Of a stretch of DNA of 64,000 bases, positions 18,237-26,438 are shown piece by piece. This stretch comes from Roseococcus sp. SDR (GTDB lineage Bacteria; Pseudomonadota; Alphaproteobacteria; Acetobacterales; Acetobacteraceae). Below the pieces are notes generated by a model that searched no databases, was not told where the DNA came from, and saw only the letters and a list, made by a program, of their open reading frames with translations. The translations under genes and the position numbers were made by a program. The stretch's first letter is position 1. Every line of letters starts with the position of its first letter. The stretch lies in contig NZ_JAHRCU010000010.1 of NCBI RefSeq assembly GCF_019083995.1, positions 1 to 64,000 of the forward strand. The letters are read 5' to 3'.

Positions 18237-19034
18237 TCAAGGGATCAGCGTGTCGGGGATGTCCCAGCTGGTGAGGATGCGCAGCAGCTCGCCCTCGGCC
18301 TTGATCGCTGCCACCGCCGTGTTCACGGCGGCGAGCAGCGTCGCGTTGCCCTTGGCGACCGCCATGCCGATCTGCCAGCGATTCACGGGCGTATAGCCCT
18401 GGACGAGCTTGAGGTCGGTGAGGCGCCGCGCGCGGAGCTGATAGGCGATGCTGGGCGGGTCGATGAGGGCCACGTCAATGCGGCCGGCGCGCAGGTCCAG
18501 CAGCATGGTGGGCGCGTCGGGATAGGTCCGCACCTCGCGGATGCCGGGGACGGCGCGCAGCATCTCGAGCTGCACGGTGCCGACCTGGGCGCCGACATTC
18601 TGGCCGGAGAGGGCGTTGAGGTCGGGGTAGGCGCGGTTGTTGTTGCCGCGCGTCACGAAGCCCTCGCCCCAGCCATAGATGGGGATCGAGAAATCCAGCA
18701 CCTCGGCGCGGGCGGGCGTGATGAAGAGGGGGGCCGACATGAGGTCGGCGCGGCCGCTCGTGATCTCGCCGATCAGGCTGCCGAAGGGCACTTCGGAGAA
18801 GGTGGCGCGCACGCCGATCCGCCGCGCGACGGATTCGCCCACCTCGAACATGATGCCGCGCAGCGTGTTCGTCGTCGGGTCCAGAAAGCCATGCGGCGGC
18901 GAGGCGGAGGTGGTGACGATGCGCAGCGTGCCGCGCTGGCGGATCGCATCCAGCGACTGGGCGCTGGCAAGGCCGGCGGGCAGGCCGAGGCCCGCGGCGA
19001 GAAGGAGGGAACGGCGGCTGGTCTCGACACTCAC
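18237..19034 (-). CDS. Amino-acid-type ABC transporter substrate-binding protein
   Basis: 265 aa. It is a periplasmic binding protein of the SBP_bac_3 family. The start is GTG at 19034 with AGGAGA six bases upstream; the frame is open far beyond, but that part is antisense to the next gene. The signal peptide is VETSRRSLLLAAGLGLPAGLASA, with a twin-arginine-like SRRSLLL that could also suit Sec. The mature start LDAIRQRGTLRIVTTSASPP and PLFITPARAEVLDFSIPIY fit the family. It is paired with the permease and divergent from the ureohydrolase-like gene 87 bases away. Confidence 0.9.
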   Translation of the reverse strand: MSVETSRRSLLLAAGLGLPAGLASAQSLDAIRQRGTLRIVTTSASPPHGFLDPTTNTLRGIMFEVGESVARRIGVRATFSEVPFGSLIGEITSGRADLMSAPLFITPARAEVLDFSIPIYGWGEGFVTRGNNNRAYPDLNALSGQNVGAQVGTVQLEMLRAVPGIREVRTYPDAPTMLLDLRAGRIDVALIDPPSIAYQLRARRLTDLKLVQGYTPVNRWQIGMAVAKGNATLLAAVNTAVAAIKAEGELLRILTSWDIPDTLIP

Positions 19035-19121
19035 GGCGCATCTCCTGCTGTCTGGCGTGAGATTGACCGAGCCTCCCGCGATGCACAAGACTTGTCCGGA
19101 ACTCTGCTGGAGCTGCGATCC
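19035..19121. promoter_or_regulatory. Shared divergent promoter region, binding protein / ureohydrolase-like gene
   Basis: These 87 bases must carry promoters for both divergent genes. A perfect palindrome ACAAG-A-CTTGT lies at 19085-19095 and could be an operator. GGAG at 19109-19112 is the probable Shine-Dalgarno of the plus-strand gene. No regulator gene is adjacent. The operator call is inference only. Confidence 0.35.
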
Positions 19122-20057
19122 ATGGCCTCCCCCTTCACGCCGCCGCTGACCTTCATGGGCATGCCCGCGGGTGCGCCGGGGCCGGGCAATCGCGTGGCCA
19201 TTCTGGGCGTGCCGTTTGATTGCGGCATCCACCCCTTCCGCATCGGCAGCCGCGAGGGGCCGGCCAGCGTGCGCGCGCAATCGGGGCTGACGCGGCGGCA
19301 TCATCCCACGCTGGCGGATGTGGATATCCCGACGCTGCTGGGCGCGGTGGATGCCGGCGATGTCGCGGGCATCACGCCGGGGAAGATCGCCGAGGCGCAT
19401 CCGCTGATCGAGGCGGCGGCGGATGCGATCCTGACGGCGGGCGCGGTGCCGATCGGCATCGGTGGCGATGGCTCGGTCTCGCTGCCGCTCATGCGCGCGG
19501 CGGCGCGGCATCATCCGGGGCTGGTGGCGCTGCATGTGGACAGCCACACGGATGCCTATCCGTACAATCCGGATGACCCCTTCGATGCGTCGAACCAGTT
19601 CACCCATGCCGCCGAGGAAGGCCTGGTGGACCCGAATTCCACCTGGCATGTCGGCATCCGCGGCTTCACCGGCGTGCGCGGCGTGCTGAAGCATGCGGAC
19701 AAGCTCGGCTTTCGCGTGCTGACGACGGAGGATCTGATCCGCCGCGGCACGGCGCAGGCGATGACCGAGTTCCGCGAGGTGGTGGCGGACCGGCCGCTCT
19801 ATCTGTGCTGGGACATGGATGTGTTCGACCCGTCGGTGGCGCCCGGTGTCGCGACGCCCTCCTGGGGCGGGCTGACGGCGCGGGAGGGGATCGAGCTGAT
19901 GCGCAGCCTCTCCGGGCTGAACATCGTGGCGATGGATTTCAACACGGTGAGCCCGGGGCATGATGTGCAGGGGATGGCGGCCTCGCTTTGCGGGCACATG
20001 ATGATGGAGGCGATGATCCTGCTGGCCGGGCGCTGGGGGCTGCTGCCGGAGGGGTGA
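19122..20057 (+). CDS. Ureohydrolase-fold (arginase/agmatinase family) protein lacking key catalytic residues
   Basis: 311 aa. Overall it aligns with agmatinases: GGDxS (114-118), DSHTD (140-144), EEGLVDP, WDMDVFDP (230-237), GGLT. Three positions that matter in E. coli SpeB differ. The first metal-ligand histidine of GGDH is Gly117, the loop histidine of FDHGT is Ala156, and the guanidinium-binding glutamate after MD-V-V is Thr275. D140, H142, D144, D231 and D233 remain, so one metal site may survive. It is divergent from an amino-acid-type ABC binding protein and permease, which suggests a nitrogenous substrate. It probably does not hydrolyse ordinary guanidines. The start at 19122 was chosen for its GGAG; the longer frame upstream is antisense. 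Confidence 0.85.
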   Translation: MASPFTPPLTFMGMPAGAPGPGNRVAILGVPFDCGIHPFRIGSREGPASVRAQSGLTRRHHPTLADVDIPTLLGAVDAGDVAGITPGKIAEAHPLIEAAADAILTAGAVPIGIGGDGSVSLPLMRAAARHHPGLVALHVDSHTDAYPYNPDDPFDASNQFTHAAEEGLVDPNSTWHVGIRGFTGVRGVLKHADKLGFRVLTTEDLIRRGTAQAMTEFREVVADRPLYLCWDMDVFDPSVAPGVATPSWGGLTAREGIELMRSLSGLNIVAMDFNTVSPGHDVQGMAASLCGHMMMEAMILLAGRWGLLPEG

Positions 20058-20098
20058 CACTCCCTGGACAGGCTGCGCGGCGCGGAGGACAAGCGGGG

Positions 20099-20998
20099 AT
20101 GACCCAACGTCTCTGCAGCATGACGGGCTTCGCGCGTGAGGCCGGACTTCTCCCCGATGGCACCGCCTTCGCCTGGGAGATGAAATCGGTGAATGGGCGC
20201 GGGCTGGAGCTGCGCTTCCGCCTGCCGCCGGGGCTCGATGCGCTGGAAGGCCCGGCGCGCGAGGCGGCGGCCAAGCGCTTCAAGCGCGGCAATGTGCAGA
20301 TCGGCCTGACCTTGAAGCAGGAGGGCCGCGCGCCGCTCTCGCCCGACATGGCGGCCCTCGACCGGATGGTGGAGCTGGCGGAGGCCTTGGCTGCGCGGCT
20401 CGGCGCGGAGAAGCCGCGGGCCGAGGCGCTGCTGGGCTTGCCCGGGATTTTCCGCGCCGAACAGCCCGAGCCGAGCGAGGCGGAGGAGGAGGCGCGCCGT
20501 GCGGCGCTGCTGGCCGCCTTCCAGCGCGCGCTGGCGGCGCTGTGGGATTCGCGCGCGGCGGAGGGGGCGCGGCTTTCGGGCATCCTCACCGCGCTTTTGG
20601 ATGAGATCGAGGCGCTGTGCGCGGCGGCTGCGACGGAGGCCGCGACGCAGCCGGCCGCGCAGCGCGCGAAGCTGATGGAAAGCCTGGACGCGCTGCTGGG
20701 CGAGAGTGGACGCGCGCGCTTCTCCGAGGATCGTCTCGTGCAGGAGGTGGCGCTGCTCGCCGCGAAATCCGATGTGCGGGAGGAGCTGGACCGGCTGGGC
20801 GCGCATCTCGCCGCCGCCCGCGCCTTGGTGGCGGAAGGCGAGGGGGCGGGGCGGAAGCTCGATTTCCTGGTGCAGGAATTCGTGCGCGAGGCGAATACGC
20901 TGTGCAGCAAATCGGCGAGCGTGGCGCTGACGCGGATCGGGCTGGAGTTGAAGGCCGCCATCGAGCGGCTGCGGGAGCAGGCGGCCAATGTTGAGTGA
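20099..20998 (+). CDS. yicC: YicC-family endoribonuclease
   Basis: 299 aa. YicC proteins are cytosolic endoribonucleases with an N-terminal YicC-like domain and a C-terminal DUF1732 domain. The start MTQRLCSMTGFAREAG and the ends DFLVQEFVREANTLCSKS and LTRIGLELKAAIERLREQ(A)ANVE are diagnostic. It overlaps gmk by 11 bases, the common yicC-gmk pairing. The upstream in-frame stretch from 19988 overlaps the previous gene and is not used. Confidence 0.9.
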   Translation: MTQRLCSMTGFAREAGLLPDGTAFAWEMKSVNGRGLELRFRLPPGLDALEGPAREAAAKRFKRGNVQIGLTLKQEGRAPLSPDMAALDRMVELAEALAARLGAEKPRAEALLGLPGIFRAEQPEPSEAEEEARRAALLAAFQRALAALWDSRAAEGARLSGILTALLDEIEALCAAAATEAATQPAAQRAKLMESLDALLGESGRARFSEDRLVQEVALLAAKSDVREELDRLGAHLAAARALVAEGEGAGRKLDFLVQEFVREANTLCSKSASVALTRIGLELKAAIERLREQAANVE

Positions 20999-21620
20999 TG
21001 CCCCACGCAGAGGCGTTTGCTTGGTCCTCGCCTCCGCGCCGGGCGGCGGCAAGACCAGCGTCTCGCGCGAATTGCTGAAGACCGAGCCGGAGCTCTCGCT
21101 TTCCGTCAGCGCCACCACCCGCGCGCCGCGCCCGGGCGAGGAGGAGGGCGTGCACTACTTCTTCCGCACGCAGGAGCAATTCGCGGCCATGGTCGCGGCC
21201 GACGAGCTGCTGGAGCATGCGACCTTCCTCGGCCGCTCCTACGGCACGCCGCGCGCGGCGGTGGAGGCGGCGCTGTCGGCGGGGCGCGACGTGCTGTTCG
21301 ACATCGAATGGCAGGGGCACCGGCAGCTGCGCGAGAAGATGCCGGCGGATGTGGTGGGCATCTTCCTGCTGCCACCCTCGATCGAGGAGCTGGAGCGCCG
21401 CCTGCGCGGCCGCAACCAGGACAGCGACGAGGAGATCGCGAAGCGCATGAAGGCCGCCCGCACCGAGCTCGCCCATTGGGACGAGTTCGACCATGTGCTG
21501 GTGAATGAGGATTTCTCGGCGACCGTGGCGGCGGTGCGCGCCGTGCTGCATGCGGCGCGCACGCATCGCAGCCGACAGCCCTGGCTGCCGGGCTTCGCGG
21601 CCCGATTGCTCGGCGCGTGA
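20988..21620 (+). CDS. gmk: Guanylate kinase
   Basis: 210 aa. It phosphorylates GMP to GDP. The P-loop is ASAPGGGKTS, slightly different from the common GPSGAGKS but keeping GxxxxGKT. The GMP-binding segment is SVSATTRAPRPGEEEGVHYFF. It starts inside the end of yicC, and its stop overlaps the GTG of the following AEC gene, so three genes appear translationally coupled. Confidence 0.95.
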   Translation: MLSDAPRRGVCLVLASAPGGGKTSVSRELLKTEPELSLSVSATTRAPRPGEEEGVHYFFRTQEQFAAMVAADELLEHATFLGRSYGTPRAAVEAALSAGRDVLFDIEWQGHRQLREKMPADVVGIFLLPPSIEELERRLRGRNQDSDEEIAKRMKAARTELAHWDEFDHVLVNEDFSATVAAVRAVLHAARTHRSRQPWLPGFAARLLGA

Positions 21621-22549
21621 GGGAGGCCTTCCTCGTCCTGATCGAGGTGGTGGCGCCGATCTTCGCCATCATCGCCGCCGGGTATTTCTGCGCGGCGCGC
21701 AACATCGTGGATGCGGCGGGGTTCAAGGGGCTGAACGTCTTCGCCTTCTCGCTGGCGGCGCCCGCGCTGCTCTTCGCCAGCGGCACGGCGGGGCACCAGG
21801 GCGGAGGGGCGGCGGCCTTCGCGTATTTCCTTGCGGCGGGTCTGCTCTATGCCGTGGTGCTCTGGGGCGCGCGGCGGGCCGGCATGGGGCTGGCGGCGGG
21901 CGGGATGCTGGCGCTCGATGTCAGCTACGGCAACACGGTGATGATGGGCATTCCGCTCATCCTCGCCGCCTTCGGCACGCCGGGGCTTTCCATCCTGCTG
22001 ACCATCCTGGCCCTGCATTCCATGGTGCTGCTGGGGGCTGCGACGGTGGTGGCCGAGATCGGGCAGAATGACCGCGCCGCACCCCTCAAGCTGCTGAAGA
22101 CCACGGCGCTGGGTGTGGCGCGCAATCCGGTGGTGATGGCGGTGATCCTCGCCATGCTCTGGAGCACGCTGCATCTGCCGGTGCCGGGTGCCGCGCGGCG
22201 CACGCTGGAATTGCTGGGGGCCGCTTCGCCGCCCGTGGCGCTCTTCTGCCTGGGCGGCAGCCTGCGCGGCTTCGATGCGCGGCATGCCTGGAAGCAGATG
22301 TCGGTGACCGTCTCGCTCAAGCTGGTGGCGCTGCCGCTGCTGGTCTGGGCCATCACGGCGGCGATGGGGCTTTCGGAGCTGGAGATCGCGGTGGCGGTGG
22401 TGACGGCGGCGCTGCCAACCGGCGCCAATGCCTTCCTGCTGGCGCGGCGCTATGCGGTGGGGACGGAAGCCTCGGGCGCCTCCGTCCTGGTCTCCACGCT
22501 GCTCTCGCTGCTCACGCTGACGGTGCTGCTGGCGGTGTTCCGGCCGTAG
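21617..22549 (+). CDS. AEC-family transporter (auxin efflux carrier-like)
   Basis: 310 aa, about ten transmembrane helices. AEC proteins are inner-membrane carriers of organic acids such as malate and malonate, or of auxin in plants. The N-terminal VVAPIFAIIAAGYFCAARN, the middle DVSYGNTVMMGIPLI and the C-terminal ALPTGANAFLLARRY are characteristic. The start is GTG within the gmk stop (GTGA). Its 3' end overlaps the convergent NCS2-like gene by 38 bases. The substrate is unknown. Confidence 0.88.
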   Translation: MREAFLVLIEVVAPIFAIIAAGYFCAARNIVDAAGFKGLNVFAFSLAAPALLFASGTAGHQGGGAAAFAYFLAAGLLYAVVLWGARRAGMGLAAGGMLALDVSYGNTVMMGIPLILAAFGTPGLSILLTILALHSMVLLGAATVVAEIGQNDRAAPLKLLKTTALGVARNPVVMAVILAMLWSTLHLPVPGAARRTLELLGAASPPVALFCLGGSLRGFDARHAWKQMSVTVSLKLVALPLLVWAITAAMGLSELEIAVAVVTAALPTGANAFLLARRYAVGTEASGASVLVSTLLSLLTLTVLLAVFRP

Positions 22550-24137
22550 CTTCGGCCTTGGGCGCGGGCTTCAGCTTCGCCTTGGCCTTCGCCACCAGAT
22601 CCTCCACCCAGGCCGGCGCCTGCCCCTCCTGCCGGGCGCAGGCCATGAGGAACACCGCCACCATGAGGTAGGCGAAGGCGAGTGCCGGCGTCACCGCGAA
22701 GCCCACCGCCGGGCCATGCATCAGGCCGAAGAAGGTCATCACCGCGCCGGCCGCCGCGAAGCCCGAGGCCTTCACATAGTCGCGCTCGATGATGAAGACG
22801 GCGATGGCGCCGAGCACGAGGCCACCCAGGATCGCGCCCTCGCCCATCACGGCCAGGCCCGGATAGAGCACGCCCATGCCGATCAGCTTGTCCATGCCGA
22901 CGGCGGCCGCATTGGTGCCGGCGGCCCCCAGCGCGCCATCGATCAGCGTCTTCGCCCAATGCGCGAGATGCGGCGTGAGTGAGAGGACGACGGCCGGCGC
23001 ATGGCCCTTCGGCACCTCCTGGAAGGCCTGCGCGCCAATCAGCATGCCGATGTAGAGCAGGATGGGCGCGATCGCGACGACGGGCACCAGCGCCAGCAGC
23101 ACCGAGGCGATGCCGAGCCAGGTGAAGACCAGCACCGCCACACCCGTCGCCGCCGAATAGCCGATGCGCCCGCCCATGGATTTCCAGCCCGGGTGGCCGA
23201 TATAGACGGCGTTGATGAAGGGGTTGCCCATGCAGCAGCCGATCAGGCTCACCACGCCATCCGCCGTCAGCACGCGCGTGGTGGGGTAGTGGTCGCCGGC
23301 GGCTTCGGCGCTCTCCACATTGTCCAGCGCTTCCACGAGGTCATAGATGCCGAAGGGAATGGCGGTGACCAGGATGATGCCGATGAACTGGAAACCGCCG
23401 AAGACATGCCCGATGGCGGGGATGGGAATGTGCAGCCCCAATTGGCTGAAGGAGGCGCCGAGTGCCGTCAGCCCCACGCCGCCGAAGCCGAGGCCGATGG
23501 CCGCCGCCCCCCAGGCGATGACCAGGCCGAAGGCGATGGCCACCAGCCCCGCCGGAATGTTGCGCGGATAGCGGAAGCCGCCGAACCAGGCGACGAGGAT
23601 CACCGCGAAGCAGATGAGGCCGAGGATCGGCGTCATGAACATCTCCAGCGCCGGGCGCATGGCGATGAAGGTGACGGAGACGCCGGCCAGCGTGCCGAGC
23701 AGGGCGGCGCGCGGCGTGATGCGGCGGATCCAGGGGGCGGCATGCGCGCCGAAGATGAGCACGAAGCTCTGGATGAAGACCCAGGTGAGCCCGGCCTCCC
23801 ACCCCTTGATCGGATCGCCCGTCATCCGCGCGATGGGCATCATGATGACGAGGCAGACGACGAACATGTGCGGCACTGAAATGCCGGAGGGCAGGGCGCA
23901 GACATCCGAGCGCCCCGTCTCCTTCATCAGGCGCCAGCCGAGCCAGGCGTAGTAGCCGGTGGAGAGGAACATCATGAGGCCGGCCGCGGGCAGGATGCGG
24001 CCGAAGACGATCTCATCCGGCATGCCGACGACGAAGCGCAGCAGGCCGGTCAGCACCAGCAGGTTGACCAGGATATTGGTGCCGAAGCCGAACAGGGCGT
24101 TCCAGTCGCCCGGCGTCCAGAGTTGCGTGCGCATCAT
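22512..24137 (-). CDS. NCS2-like purine/pyrimidine-type permease
   Basis: 541 aa, roughly 12-14 transmembrane segments. It resembles nucleobase:cation symporter-2/AzgA-type permeases, with motifs such as [20 protein letters not shown] and [21 protein letters not shown]. The C-terminus carries a 35-residue lysine-, alanine- and proline-rich tail. Its ATG overlaps the stop of the cysteine hydrolase upstream by four bases, so the two are coupled and the permease probably imports that enzyme's substrate or a precursor. The exact substrate is unknown. Confidence 0.85.
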   Translation of the reverse strand: MMRTQLWTPGDWNALFGFGTNILVNLLVLTGLLRFVVGMPDEIVFGRILPAAGLMMFLSTGYYAWLGWRLMKETGRSDVCALPSGISVPHMFVVCLVIMMPIARMTGDPIKGWEAGLTWVFIQSFVLIFGAHAAPWIRRITPRAALLGTLAGVSVTFIAMRPALEMFMTPILGLICFAVILVAWFGGFRYPRNIPAGLVAIAFGLVIAWGAAAIGLGFGGVGLTALGASFSQLGLHIPIPAIGHVFGGFQFIGIILVTAIPFGIYDLVEALDNVESAEAAGDHYPTTRVLTADGVVSLIGCCMGNPFINAVYIGHPGWKSMGGRIGYSAATGVAVLVFTWLGIASVLLALVPVVAIAPILLYIGMLIGAQAFQEVPKGHAPAVVLSLTPHLAHWAKTLIDGALGAAGTNAAAVGMDKLIGMGVLYPGLAVMGEGAILGGLVLGAIAVFIIERDYVKASGFAAAGAVMTFFGLMHGPAVGFAVTPALAFAYLMVAVFLMACARQEGQAPAWVEDLVAKAKAKLKPAPKAEATAGTPPAAPSA

Positions 24138-24811
24138 GCGGGGCTCTCCCTGAGGGCGGTGGTGGCGGCGGCGGAAGACGCGACCCAGCCGAAGATCCCG
24201 CCTTGGGCATGGATCATGGCGAGGGCGGCGGTGTGGAATGCGGGGAAGTAGGAGGCGCAGGCATCGCTGATGACGGCGCAGCGGAAGCCGCGGTCATTGG
24301 CCTCTCTGACGGTCGTGCTGACGCAGACCTCGGTGGTGACGCCGGCGACCAGCAGCGCCTCGATACCGCGGTTGCGCAGGATGTTCTCGAGGTCCGTCGC
24401 CCAGAAGGCGCCCTTGCCGGGCTTGTCCAGCACCACCTCGCCGGGGAGCGGCGCCAGTTCGGGGATGATGTCGTGCCCGGCCTCGCCGCGCACCAGGATG
24501 CGGCCCATGGGGCCGGGGTCGCCGATGCGCATGCCGGGCGGGCTGCGGGTGAGCTTGGCGGGCGGGCAATCGGTCAGGTCGGGGCGGTGGCCCTCGCGCG
24601 TGTGGATCACGAGCAGTCCGGCGGCGCGGCTGGCGGCGAGCAGTGCGGCGCAGGGGGCGATGGCCGAGTGGAGCTGTGACACGTCATTGCCCAGCGCCGC
24701 GCCGAAGCCGCCGGGCTCCAGGAAGTCGCGCTGCATGTCGATGATGATCGTGGCCGTGCGGGCGGGCTCGAAGGTGAAGGGGCCAGGCAGGGCCTCGATC
24801 CGACGCAGCAT
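24134..24811 (-). CDS. Isochorismatase-family amidohydrolase, biuret-hydrolase-like
   Basis: 225 aa, cytosolic cysteine hydrolase. The catalytic triad can be read as Asp25 (IIIDMQRDF), Lys130 (DKPGKGAF) and Cys163 (TTEVCVST). The stretches [31 protein letters not shown] and AQGGIFG match what I remember of Rhizobium BiuH, which turns biuret into allophanate. A related ureido or carbamoyl substrate is also possible. The start at 24811 follows GGAGGG with six-base spacing; a TTG at 24817 is the alternative. It is coupled to the NCS2-like permease. No allophanate hydrolase or AtzD/TrzD gene is nearby. Confidence 0.82.
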   Translation of the reverse strand: MLRRIEALPGPFTFEPARTATIIIDMQRDFLEPGGFGAALGNDVSQLHSAIAPCAALLAASRAAGLLVIHTREGHRPDLTDCPPAKLTRSPPGMRIGDPGPMGRILVRGEAGHDIIPELAPLPGEVVLDKPGKGAFWATDLENILRNRGIEALLVAGVTTEVCVSTTVREANDRGFRCAVISDACASYFPAFHTAALAMIHAQGGIFGWVASSAAATTALRESPA

Positions 24812-24949
24812 GCACAACCCTCCGGGTGTCGGAGGGAGTTAGCCCGGGCGCCGCAGGGTCTGGTGCGATAAAATGCGTGCGAATGGGGCGATTCCGCCGG
24901 GGTGACGGGTGGAATCGCCCTGAATCACGGCGTCATGCCGCGAAATTGG
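24812..24949. other. Intergenic region with a 10-bp inverted repeat
   Basis: The gap separates the ppx 3' end from the hydrolase start. GGGCGATTCC (24886-24895) and GGAATCGCCC (24911-24920) form a perfect 10-bp stem with a 15-base loop. It lies 30 bases past the ppx stop and could end that transcript, but no T-run follows on the minus strand. Confidence 0.45.
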
Positions 24950-26434
24950 TCAGGCGACGTCCAGCGCCGGGTCCAGGCCGAGGGCGAGTGCCAGCACCTC
25001 CAGCCGGCGCAGCACGCTTTCGCCCGCGAAGACGCCGGCGCCCTGTTCGAGGCGCAGCACCAGCCGCCGCCCGCGCCGTTCAAGCTGCGTGGCATCGAGC
25101 AGGGAGGGCACGCCGCCCGAGAGGGTATAGGCGAGGCGCAAAGCAGCGCCGAGAATCTCCGCCCGCCGCACCGAGGCGGCGGAGAGCAGCAGCCGCGCGG
25201 GGGCGAGCCAGGGCGCCTGCGGGTCGGCCTCGTAGCGCAGGGCGGCCACCAGCGCCAGGAAGGCGCGGGCGTGGTGGTCGAGGCCCACGCCATGCAGGCG
25301 CAGCAGGCGGAAGAAGGCCTGTTCGGCGCGATATTCCGGGTGGTCCAGCGCGCCGCTGTCACTGATCCAGCAGGCGGCGATGCGCAGGCCGGGCTCGGCA
25401 TCGCCCTCCTCGATCAGCGGCTCCGTCCAGCGCAGAAGCGCGGGCGGCAGGCCGGGATCGCGGCCGAGGCGGAGGCCGATCTCCTGCGCGGCGGCCAGCA
25501 GCGGGTCGCGCGCGCGCTCGGCCGCGTGCAGGCGGCGGCCATACCAGCCCTCCCGCAGCCCATTGGCCGAGAAGACGACGCGCGCGGCGCCGGAGGCCCG
25601 TAGCACGCGGCGCATCACCACGGCGGCGAAGGGCAGATCGCCCACGCGCTTGGTGGGTGCGGCGGGCATGCGCTCCAGCGATTTGCGCGGCGCGTTCATG
25701 ACCACGCCCGCGAGGTCGCGCGCTTCCTCACGGCGGATCGCGTAGTGATGCACGATGGAGAGCGGATAGCCCGTCTGCGCGATATGGATGCGGGCCAGCG
25801 CGCGGAAGGTGCCGCCGACGAGGAAGAGGTCCTTCACCGGCGTGGCGCCGAGCCAGGGCACACGCTTCAATTCGGCCTCGGCGATGCTGCGCGCGCGCGC
25901 GATGTCGCCCTCCGCGCGGTCGGCGAGGCGGATGGTGCCGAGCGGCAGCGACGCCGTCTCCATGATGCGGCCCTGCACGAGGCGGACGAGTTCGAGCGAG
26001 CCGCCGCCCAGATCGCCCAGCACGCCATCGGCCTGGGGTACGCCGAGCAGCAGGCCCTCGGCCGAGAAGCGCGCCTCCTCATCGCCCGAGAGGATGGTGA
26101 TGCGCGCGCCGGGCATCACCTGCTCCAGGCCCGCCATGAAGGCGGCGCCGTTGGTCGCATCGCGCACCGCGGCCGTCGCCAGCACCTCCACCGGATCGGC
26201 GCCCATGCCCTGGGCCAGCGCGTGGTAGCGGCCGAGCACGGTCAGCGTCTGCGCGGCGGCTTCCTCGTTCAGCAGGCCGGTGCTGTGCAGGCCGCGGCCG
26301 AGGCCCAGCACCGCCTTCTCGTTGAAGATCGCATGCGGGTTGCGCAACAGGCCCTCATAGACGACGAGGCGCACGGAGTTGGAGCCGAGATCCACCACGC
26401 CGAAACGGGGCGGGTGCTGGGGCGAAGTCGCCAT
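24950..26434 (-). CDS. ppx: Exopolyphosphatase / guanosine pentaphosphatase (Ppx/GppA)
   Basis: 494 aa. It degrades polyphosphate chains to phosphate, and in some members converts pppGpp to ppGpp. The ASKHA-fold motifs are GVVDLGSNSVRLVVYEG near the N-terminus, EVLATAAVRDATNG, ILSGDEEARFSAEG and VLGDLGGGSLELV. The start at 26434 has AGGA eight bases upstream, within the end of ppk. It lies four bases after ppk, so synthesis and breakdown enzymes are in one operon. Confidence 0.94.
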   Translation of the reverse strand: MATSPQHPPRFGVVDLGSNSVRLVVYEGLLRNPHAIFNEKAVLGLGRGLHSTGLLNEEAAAQTLTVLGRYHALAQGMGADPVEVLATAAVRDATNGAAFMAGLEQVMPGARITILSGDEEARFSAEGLLLGVPQADGVLGDLGGGSLELVRLVQGRIMETASLPLGTIRLADRAEGDIARARSIAEAELKRVPWLGATPVKDLFLVGGTFRALARIHIAQTGYPLSIVHHYAIRREEARDLAGVVMNAPRKSLERMPAAPTKRVGDLPFAAVVMRRVLRASGAARVVFSANGLREGWYGRRLHAAERARDPLLAAAQEIGLRLGRDPGLPPALLRWTEPLIEEGDAEPGLRIAACWISDSGALDHPEYRAEQAFFRLLRLHGVGLDHHARAFLALVAALRYEADPQAPWLAPARLLLSAASVRRAEILGAALRLAYTLSGGVPSLLDATQLERRGRRLVLRLEQGAGVFAGESVLRRLEVLALALGLDPALDVA

Positions 26435-26438
26435 CAAA

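Noticed and set aside
18237-20060. Reading the ABC binding protein as a 607-residue protein
   Set aside because: The upstream part is antisense to the ureohydrolase-like gene. The signal peptide and Shine-Dalgarno fix the start at 19034.
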